Position numbers and translations under genes: made by a program | Part shown: piece by piece, positions 58,762 to 64,000 of the stretch | Numbering within the stretch: position 1 is the stretch's first letter | How the letters are laid out: each line of letters opens with the position of its first letter | Source: Mycolicibacterium sp. BiH015 | GTDB taxonomy: Bacteria > Actinomycetota > Actinomycetes > Mycobacteriales > Mycobacteriaceae | NCBI RefSeq assembly: GCF_027706845.1 | Contig: NZ_JAQGCZ010000006.1 | Coordinates: 306,774 to 370,773 of the forward strand | Direction of reading: 5' to 3' | Length of the DNA stretch: 64,000 nucleotides | Notes under the pieces: model-generated | The model's input: only the letters and a program-made list of their open reading frames with translations | Databases searched by the model: none | What the model was told of the DNA's origin: nothing

Positions 58762-58787
58762 TCCCGCGGCGCGACGTTGCACTCTCA

Positions 58788-59837
58788 ATGCGTCTTTCTG
58801 TCCTCGATCTCGTTCCTGTGCGCTCCGACCAGAGCACCTCCGATGCGATCGCCGCTTCGACGCTGCTGGCGCAGGCGGCTGACCGGCTCGGATACACGCG
58901 GTACTGGGTCGCCGAGCACCACAACATGCCCGCCGTCGCGGCGACCAGCCCGCCGGTGCTGATCGCGCACCTCGCCGCACACACCTCCTCCGTGCGGTTG
59001 GGCTCGGGCGGGGTGATGCTCCCCAACCACGCACCGCTGGCCGTCGCGGAACAGTTCGCGCTGCTGGAAGCCGCCCATCCGGGACGTATCGACCTCGGGA
59101 TCGGGCGCGCGCCGGGCTCGGACCCGGTGACCTCGCTGGCGCTGCGCGGTGCCGCCGGCCGCGACGAACGCGACATCGAGGCGTTCCCTGAGTACCTGGA
59201 CGACGTCGTCAAGCTGATTAGCAGTGCAGGCGTGCGCGTGCCGCTGCCGCGTGACCTGATGCGGGACAACTACATCCTGAAGGCCACCCCGGCCGCCGTG
59301 ACGGAACCCAAGCTGTGGCTGCTGGGGTCCTCGATGTACTCCGCGCGCCTCGCAGCGGCCAAGGGCCTGCCGTACGTATTCGCCCACCACTTCGCCGGCC
59401 AGGGCACCATCGAAGCGCTGCAGTTCTACCGCGACAACTTCCAGCCCAGCGAACTGGCGGCCGAACCGGTGACGTTCCTGACCGTGAACGCCGTGGTCGC
59501 CGAAACCCGCGACGAGGCACTCCGGTTGATCCTGCCGAACCTGCAGATGATGGCGCGGCTGCGCACCGGGCAGCCTCTGATTCCGATCGATCTCGTCGAG
59601 GACGCCGAGGCCACCGATCTCGGCCCACGCGCCCAGTCGGTCATCGACGGGGGATTGCGCCAGGCTGTCGTCGGCTCACCCGCCGAAGCCGCCGACCAGG
59701 TGCGGGCACTGGCGGAGCACTTCGGGGTCGACGAGGTGATGGTTCACCCGGTCGCCTCGGCTCACCGCGGTGTCGATCCTGCGACCGCGCCGGCGCGTGA
59801 GGCCACGCTGGAGCTGCTCGCCAAGGAGTTGTTCTAG
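58788..59837 (+). CDS. LLM-class flavin-dependent oxidoreductase
   Basis: A 349-residue luciferase-like TIM-barrel protein, starting at ATG 58788. RYWVAEHHNMPAVAATSPPVLIAHLAAHTSSVRLGSGGVMLPNH is typical of the MsnO8 subgroup, and RIDLGIGRAPGSDP is the conserved phosphate-binding area. It would use FMNH2 or F420H2; the subgroup cannot be settled from the sequence. It follows udgB by 26 bp, so may be co-transcribed. It overlaps the convergent Rv1261c-like gene by 4 nt. Confidence 0.92.
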   Translation: MRLSVLDLVPVRSDQSTSDAIAASTLLAQAADRLGYTRYWVAEHHNMPAVAATSPPVLIAHLAAHTSSVRLGSGGVMLPNHAPLAVAEQFALLEAAHPGRIDLGIGRAPGSDPVTSLALRGAAGRDERDIEAFPEYLDDVVKLISSAGVRVPLPRDLMRDNYILKATPAAVTEPKLWLLGSSMYSARLAAAKGLPYVFAHHFAGQGTIEALQFYRDNFQPSELAAEPVTFLTVNAVVAETRDEALRLILPNLQMMARLRTGQPLIPIDLVEDAEATDLGPRAQSVIDGGLRQAVVGSPAEAADQVRALAEHFGVDEVMVHPVASAHRGVDPATAPAREATLELLAKELF

Positions 59838-60292
59838 GTCTCGGGCGTGAGCCGGACGAGCGGGATCTTGCGCGTCGTTCGTTTCTGGTAGCCGTCGTAC
59901 CGGTTCGAGTTGCCGTCGTTGACCATCTTCCACAGCCGCGGATAGTCGGGGTCGTCCGCAAGCACAGGTGTCGCCGTCACCGCGAATCTCTTTGGTCCGA
60001 GGTTGATTTCGACGTCCGGATTGGCTTTGAGGTTGTGATACCAGCCCGGGGCCTTCGGGTCACCGCCCTTGGAGGCGACGACGTAGTAGCTGCCCCCGTC
60101 GGGAAAGTAGGACAGCGTGTTCGTGCGCTGTTTCCCGGTCTTTGCGCCGACCGTGTGCAGGAGCAGCGAGGGTGGCACTCCGGGCAGGGGGATGCGGTGC
60201 CCGATACGTCCGTCGGTGCTCTTGTAGATCTTGTCGTGCATCATCAGCAAGCGATAGCCGATGTTCTGTTCGATCCAGAGTGCGATGCCCAT
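59834..60292 (-). CDS. Deazaflavin (F420)-dependent nitroreductase family protein (Rv1261c-like)
   Basis: A 152-residue split-barrel protein of the Ddn group. LLLHTVGAKTGKQRTNTLSYFPDGGSYYVVASKGGDPKAPGWYHNLKANPDVEI is the family signature that binds F420. The C-terminus YQKRTTRKIPLVRLTP is also typical. These enzymes reduce quinones or nitroimidazoles such as pretomanid; Rv1261c is a lower-activity paralogue of Ddn. It begins 3 bp after the HIT gene stop, in one leftward operon. Confidence 0.94.
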   Translation of the reverse strand: MGIALWIEQNIGYRLLMMHDKIYKSTDGRIGHRIPLPGVPPSLLLHTVGAKTGKQRTNTLSYFPDGGSYYVVASKGGDPKAPGWYHNLKANPDVEINLGPKRFAVTATPVLADDPDYPRLWKMVNDGNSNRYDGYQKRTTRKIPLVRLTPET

Positions 60293-60295
60293 GGG

Positions 60296-60733
60296 TCAAT
60301 AGTTCTCCGCGGCGTCGACTCGCGCCAGGGCCTCGCGCAGCAGGCGTCCGGTCTCCTCGCGGTCGGCGTCGCGGCGCACCAGCATCCCCTTGGCGAACGA
60401 CAGCTTGTCGCCGTCGCGGCGCGGGACGACGTGCAGGTGGATGTGAAACACCGTCTGAAAGGCCGCTTTGCCGTCGTTGACGGCGATGTTGTTGCCGTCG
60501 GCGTGCAGACCCGACAACCGGGCCGCCTTGGCGATGCGCTGGCCGATCGCCATCATGGCGCCCAGCGTCTCCGCTGGGGTGTCGGTCAGATCGACGGTGT
60601 GGACCTTGGGGATCACCAGGGTGTGGCCCCGCGTGAACGGACGGATGTCGAGGATGGCGAGATAGTCGTCGTCCTCGTAGATCGTGATGGCGGGCGCCTC
60701 ACCGGCAACGATGGCGCAGAACACGCAGGACAT
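60296..60733 (-). CDS. HIT-family nucleotide hydrolase (Rv1262c-like)
   Basis: A 145-residue HIT protein. MSCVFCAIVAGEAPAITIYEDDDYLAILD is the usual N-terminus with a Cys-x2-Cys pair, NNIAVNDGKAAFQTVFHIHLHVVP holds the histidine triad HxHxH. HIT hydrolases cleave adenosine phosphoramidates or Ap4A-like dinucleotides. It lies between the VOC gene (9-bp gap) and the deazaflavin gene. Confidence 0.95.
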   Translation of the reverse strand: MSCVFCAIVAGEAPAITIYEDDDYLAILDIRPFTRGHTLVIPKVHTVDLTDTPAETLGAMMAIGQRIAKAARLSGLHADGNNIAVNDGKAAFQTVFHIHLHVVPRRDGDKLSFAKGMLVRRDADREETGRLLREALARVDAAENY

Positions 60734-60742
60734 GCCGCCACG

Positions 60743-61216
60743 CTAGTTCACATTCTGTGCCGCCCACTCGCCCAGGCGTCGATCGCGCTCTTCGGCCGAG
60801 ACGTCCTCGACCCGTGTCATCACGGTCCACCGGACTCCGAACGGGTCGCGGATCGACGCGAACCGGTCGCCGGTGGCGAAGTCCTGCGGCGCCTCACGTA
60901 CCGTCGCACCGGCCTTCTCGGGCCGCGCGACGACGTCGTCGACGTCGGGGCAGTAGTGCGCGACCGAATACGTCACGATGTCGCCGCCTGAGTCGGGAGC
61001 GGTGATTCCGTAGGCGTCGGCGGGGTCGCCGAGTTGCAGTCGGCCGCTGCCGAAGTCGAGCTCGGCGTGGGCGACGGTGCCGTCGGGGCCGTCCATTCTC
61101 TCGACGAGCGTTGCGCCGAACACGTGGGTGTAGAAGTCGATCGCGGCAGCGGCGCCTGCGACGCACAGGAATGGGGTCAGGCTGGTGTATCCCGCGGGAA
61201 TCGGTTGAACAGACAT
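60743..61216 (-). CDS. VOC/glyoxalase-like protein
   Basis: A 157-residue protein starting at ATG 61216 (MSVQPIPAGYTSLTPFLCV); the longer frame to 61267 would run into the AraC gene. It has two beta-alpha-beta VOC modules: AAAAIDFYTHVFGATLVERMDGPDGTVAHAEL and DVDDVVARPEKAGATVREAP...RFASIRDPFGVRWTVMTR. The PhnB-like pattern lacks the full set of metal ligands, so activity is uncertain. It is divergent from an AraC regulator with only 26 bp between their start codons and is likely its target. Confidence 0.88.
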   Translation of the reverse strand: MSVQPIPAGYTSLTPFLCVAGAAAAIDFYTHVFGATLVERMDGPDGTVAHAELDFGSGRLQLGDPADAYGITAPDSGGDIVTYSVAHYCPDVDDVVARPEKAGATVREAPQDFATGDRFASIRDPFGVRWTVMTRVEDVSAEERDRRLGEWAAQNVN

Positions 61217-61242
61217 GCCCCGAGTTTCGTAGGCTGCTGGCC

Positions 61243-62079
61243 GTGGGTGCTTGGAAAAACCCGACATCCGGGCAACCGCTGCGCGGCGTGGTCGGCAGGC
61301 CGGCCAGTTCCTCGGTGTTCGACCTGCGGCGGTGGCCGCCCAGTTCCGAAAGCAACCCCTACGTTGAGCACTTCTGGTCGGTCACATGGGATCTGCGCGG
61401 TGCAGCGCCGTTCGACAGCTCGGTCATCACTTTCCCGTGCATGCACATCACCCACGAATGGGGTTCCGACGCTGCGCGGCATGGCTTTTCGCTGCCGAAC
61501 ACCCTGGTGCACGGCGTGGTCGAACGGGTTTTCCAGACCACGATCAGCGAGCAGGGTTGGGTCGTCGGAGCTCGCTTGCGGCCCGGCGGGTTCACGGCGC
61601 GGTTCGGGGGTGACGCGTCGACGATGACGGGGCGGGTGCGACCGGTCGACACCGCACTGTTCGGAGTGCCGGTCGAACTCGATGACGACGTCGACAGCGC
61701 AGCGGCGCAGCTCGATCGGCTCATCGCGCAGGCCGACCGGCCGGATGACACGTATCCGGCGCTGATCGCCCTCGTCGACCGGATCCGCGACGACAGCGAC
61801 ATTCATCGCGTGGAGCAGGTGATGAGCCACTCGCCGTGGAGTGAGCGGACCACCCAGCGCGTGTTCCGGCGCTACGTCGGCGTCCCGGTGAAATGGGTGC
61901 TGTGCCGGTACCGCCTGCAGAACGCCGCGCTGGAGATCGAAACCGATCCGGGGTCGGACTTCGCTGAACTCGCCGTCCGGCTCGGCTGGTACGACCAGGC
62001 CCACTTCATCAACGACTTCCGGGCGATGTTGGGGACGACGCCGGGGGAGTACGCCGCTAAGTACGGGCCTCGGTCGTGA
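61243..62079 (+). CDS. AraC-family transcriptional regulator
   Basis: A 278-residue regulator from GTG 61243 (VGAWKNPTSGQPLRG...). The N-terminal 160 residues are a sensing domain (VEHFWSVTWDLRGAAPFDSSVITFPCMHITHEWG) of the DUF6597-like type. The C-terminus is the AraC double helix-turn-helix: SERTTQRVFRRYVGVPVKWVLCRYRLQNAALEIE and FAELAVRLGWYDQAHFINDFRAMLGTTPGEYA. The divergent VOC gene 26 bp away is the likely partner. It overlaps the convergent glycosylase gene by 23 bp. Confidence 0.92.
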   Translation: MGAWKNPTSGQPLRGVVGRPASSSVFDLRRWPPSSESNPYVEHFWSVTWDLRGAAPFDSSVITFPCMHITHEWGSDAARHGFSLPNTLVHGVVERVFQTTISEQGWVVGARLRPGGFTARFGGDASTMTGRVRPVDTALFGVPVELDDDVDSAAAQLDRLIAQADRPDDTYPALIALVDRIRDDSDIHRVEQVMSHSPWSERTTQRVFRRYVGVPVKWVLCRYRLQNAALEIETDPGSDFAELAVRLGWYDQAHFINDFRAMLGTTPGEYAAKYGPRS

Positions 62080-62560
62080 TCTGACGCCACGCAGCCAGCT
62101 TCGCCTCGAAGGACATGGTCTGCGCGGGACTGCTCGACGGCAACCGGGTGTATTTCGGGCGCGCCGGCGCAGTGACCAGTCGGCGGTAGTTCTTCTCGGC
62201 TGCCGCGCCGTTGAAGTAGACGTGGGTGATCGTCGGATATTCGGCGTAGAGCCGCTCGAAGTCGTTGGCCACCATACTGTCCGGCTCCACGGCGGAGTCG
62301 AGGCTGCCGATCCGTCGGCAATGCTTCAATACATCCCATACAGCGACGTCGGCCCCCGTCAGAGCAGTGACGCGGTCATCGTAGGGTGCGGAGGCGTCGA
62401 AGCCGAAAAGCGCAGCCGTGAGGCGCCGGAACGCGTTGCGCTCGAAGGCGTAGTAGCGCTGCGCCTGCAGCGAGGCGGCACCGGGCATGTTGCCGAGGAT
62501 CAAGATGCGGGCGCCGGGGGCGACGAGCGGCGGGAAGCTCTCCAGGATCGGCGACGTCAT
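62057..62560 (-). CDS. Mug-type DNA glycosylase (deoxyinosine/mismatch)
   Basis: A 167-residue uracil-DNA glycosylase superfamily protein from ATG 62560. ARILILGNMPGAASLQAQRYYAFERNAFRRL is motif A of the G/T(U)-mismatch and DNA-deoxyinosine glycosylase group, VYFNGAAAEKNYRRL the middle strand and TRLPSSSPAQT motif B. It would start base excision repair of deaminated bases, next to but distinct from UdgB. It is divergent from the cyclase across 24 bp. Confidence 0.92.
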   Translation of the reverse strand: MTSPILESFPPLVAPGARILILGNMPGAASLQAQRYYAFERNAFRRLTAALFGFDASAPYDDRVTALTGADVAVWDVLKHCRRIGSLDSAVEPDSMVANDFERLYAEYPTITHVYFNGAAAEKNYRRLVTAPARPKYTRLPSSSPAQTMSFEAKLAAWRQITTEART

Positions 62561-62570
62561 GAGGCGACCG

Positions 62571-62576
62571 TATACG
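62571..62576 (+). promoter_or_regulatory. Probable -10 element of the adenylyl cyclase
   Basis: TATACG lies 8 bp before the GTG start, the spacing of a leaderless mycobacterial transcript. The divergent glycosylase start is 11 bp to its left, so the two promoters must overlap. Confidence 0.4.
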
Positions 62577-62584
62577 TTGGGCAG

Positions 62585-63706
62585 GTGGCCGAAGACCTCG
62601 ATCTGGAGACATCCGGGCTGCTCGACGGGCTCGAAGGCGATGCGCGCACCGAACGCGCCGAGTTGATCGGCTGGTTGGTCGAACGCGGCGTGAGCGTCGA
62701 GCAGATTCGTGGCAATCCGGCGCCGATGCTGCTGGCGTCGCGACGCGTCATAGGCGACGACGGCCAGTACGTGTCCGCGCGTCAGGCGGCGGACAAGGCA
62801 GGCGTCGACCTCGGGCTGTTCGAACGGACTCAGCGGGCGATGGGGTTGCCTCGGGTCGACGATCCCGACGCCGAGGTGTTCCTGCGCGCCGACGCGGAAG
62901 CGGCCAAGTTCACGCGGGACTTCCTCGACGTCGGCATCGACCCCGATGAACTGGTGCAGATCACCCGACTTCTCGGGGATGGCTTGTCCCGCGCGGCCGA
63001 AGCGATGCGCCACGCGGCCCTCGCGGCGGTGATGCGTCCGGGCGCAACGGAATTGGAGATTGCACAGGCGTCTGAGGCGTTGGTCAGCAATGTGGCGCCG
63101 CTGCTGGGTCCCATGATCCAGGAGGTCATGATGCTGCAGCTGCGTCATGCGATCGAGACGGAAGCGATCAACGCGACCGAACGTGCCGAAGGGCAGCATC
63201 TGCCGGGCGCTCGTCGGGTGACGATCGGGTTCGCCGATCTTGTCGGCTTCACCCGGCTGGGCGAGGCCTTGCCGCCGGAGGAACTCGAGCGACTCGCCCA
63301 GCATCTGGCCGATCTCACCCGCGAATTAGCCGTTGCCCCAGTGCGATTCATCAAGACGATCGGTGACGAGGTGATGCTGGTCAGCCCTGAGCCCGCGCCG
63401 CTGCTCGAAACGCTGCTGCACCTGATCGATGCGACCGAGGGTGAGGACGACTTTCCTCGGTTGCGCGCCGGCGTCGCGACGGGCATGGCCGTGAGCAGGG
63501 AAGGCGACTGGTTCGGTAGCCCGGTGAATCTCGCGGCGCGAGTGACGGGTGCGGCGCGGCCGGGAACGGTGCTGGTCGCCGAGTCGTCGCGTGAAGCGAT
63601 CGGCGAAGACGACCGATTCGCGTGGTCTTTCGCGGGCGCCAAACATCTGAAAGGCATCAAGCCGGACGTGAAGACGTTCCGGGCTCGCCGAGGCGAACAG
63701 TCCTAA
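62585..63706 (+). CDS. Class III adenylyl cyclase with autoinhibitory domain (Rv1264-like)
   Basis: A 373-residue cyclase from GTG 62585. The N-terminal half (RAELIGWLVERGVSVEQIRGNPAP, then SARQAADKAGVDLGLFERTQRAMGLPRVDD) is helical and in Rv1264 is a pH-sensing autoinhibitory domain. The catalytic domain has VTIGFADLVGFTRLGEALP and FIKTIGDEVML (metal Asp residues and the adenine-binding Lys), then EGDWFGSPVNLAARV with the purine-specifying Asp and the transition-state Asn and Arg. All catalytic residues are present, so it should make cAMP. It may supply a signal to cyclic-nucleotide proteins such as the one at 46670-48160, but there is no direct evidence. Confidence 0.94.
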   Translation: MAEDLDLETSGLLDGLEGDARTERAELIGWLVERGVSVEQIRGNPAPMLLASRRVIGDDGQYVSARQAADKAGVDLGLFERTQRAMGLPRVDDPDAEVFLRADAEAAKFTRDFLDVGIDPDELVQITRLLGDGLSRAAEAMRHAALAAVMRPGATELEIAQASEALVSNVAPLLGPMIQEVMMLQLRHAIETEAINATERAEGQHLPGARRVTIGFADLVGFTRLGEALPPEELERLAQHLADLTRELAVAPVRFIKTIGDEVMLVSPEPAPLLETLLHLIDATEGEDDFPRLRAGVATGMAVSREGDWFGSPVNLAARVTGAARPGTVLVAESSREAIGEDDRFAWSFAGAKHLKGIKPDVKTFRARRGEQS

Positions 63707-63772
63707 CCGAACCTCGAATTCTTCCTGTCGTTCCTTTCAGCAGTCACGACAGATCCTGGGTTTGTCGGTGGT

Positions 63773-63788
63773 TCGAACTAGTGTTCGA
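63773..63788. promoter_or_regulatory. Perfect mycobacterial SOS (LexA) box
   Basis: TCGAAC-TAGT-GTTCGA matches the mycobacterial LexA consensus TCGAAC-N4-GTTCGA at every defined base. It ends 3 bp before the ATG of the 13E12-type gene, so LexA would block transcription start or early elongation. Confidence 0.88.
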
Positions 63789-63791
63789 TGT

Positions 63792-64000
63792 ATGGAGGTG
63801 GTGTCGGACGCGGTGGCGGTGATGGGTGAGCAGATCGCCATCCTGTCGAAGGCGTGCGACGAGTTGTCTCATCGGGAGTTGATCGGGCTTCTTGCCGAAT
63901 TGGCGACGGTGACGCGGTCGGTTCCGGCTCTTGAACACCAGGCGCTGGCGCGGTTGTTGGCCGAGACCGAGCCGCACCGACTCGGTGAAGCGTCGTGGAA
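63792..64000 (+). CDS. DUF222 / 13E12-repeat HNH-type protein, N-terminus only
   Basis: The first 69 codons run off the window: MEVVSDAVAVMGEQIAILSKACDELSHRELIGLLAELATVTRSVPALEHQALARLLAETEP. This is the start of the DUF222 domain of 13E12-repeat proteins, which usually end in an HNH nuclease domain. The family is abundant and mobile in mycobacteria and its members often carry SOS boxes, as here. The HNH end cannot be seen. Confidence 0.8.
   Translation, partial: MEVVSDAVAVMGEQIAILSKACDELSHRELIGLLAELATVTRSVPALEHQALARLLAETEPHRLGEASW

Noticed and set aside
58344..58787. N-terminal extension of the LLM oxidoreductase to 497 residues
   Set aside because: It lies inside udgB in another frame; the family begins at MRLSVLDLVPVRS (58788).

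Overview
The window comes from a high-GC actinobacterium, almost certainly a fast-growing environmental mycobacterium (Mycolicibacterium type). The evidence is a Kgd-type 2-oxoglutarate enzyme, a PGRS glycine-rich protein, LprE and PknH_C-type lipoproteins, CYP130, Tap, a deazaflavin (F420)-dependent nitroreductase, an IdeR box, a mycobacterial SOS box and many near-leaderless starts. No rRNA, tRNA, CRISPR array or intact insertion sequence is visible.

Conserved backbone. Gene order at about 1-24.3 kb and 54.0-63.7 kb follows, from memory, the M. tuberculosis block Rv1245c-Rv1264: SDR, kgd, Rv1249c-like, MFS pump, RecB-like nuclease/helicase, lprE, deaD, acyltransferase, TetR, cyp130, then FAD-linked oxidase, tap, udgB, Rv1261c-like, HIT protein and Rv1264-like adenylyl cyclase. 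Local additions are a PGRS protein without a PE domain, a MerR/DUF4188 divergent pair, a Bcr-type pump, two FAD oxidoreductases, an IdeR-controlled siderophore-interacting flavoprotein, a PknH_C-type lipoprotein, an LLM oxidoreductase, a VOC/AraC divergent pair and a second DNA glycosylase.

Inserted accessory segment (about 24.3-54.04 kb). It lies between the cyp130 and Rv1257c counterparts and carries only catabolic and redox genes with their regulators. Part A (25.4-31.4 kb) has an SDR/NmrA pair, an alpha/beta hydrolase, a two-component flavin monooxygenase with its reductase, a SRPBCC protein and a TetR regulator with a shared operator. Part B (31.8-41.2 kb) is a leftward operon of FAH hydrolase, VOC dioxygenase, FAD monooxygenase and a large thiamine-diphosphate enzyme, preceded by a cytochrome P450 and a PucR regulator; divergent to it is a TetR regulator with an extra N-terminal helix-turn-helix. 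Part C (41.3-43.1 kb) is a second SDR/NmrA pair, a paralogue of the one in A but in reversed gene order. Part D (43.1-54.04 kb) is a large LuxR-family ATPase regulator, a degenerate SDR, a six-gene leftward redox operon ending in a cyclic-nucleotide-domain histidine-kinase-like protein, and a rightward esterase/epimerase operon.

The most interesting signal is in part D. Three copies of a 23-bp dyad (GGACTACGG-N5-CCGTGGTCC; two identical, one differing at one position) lie in the LuxR/SDR divergent promoter and in front of both operons, and keep the same polarity toward the SDR, the redox operon and the esterase operon. This suggests a self-contained LuxR regulon that I do not recognise as described. 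The right end of the window starts a 13E12-repeat (DUF222) gene with a perfect SOS box just before its start codon.
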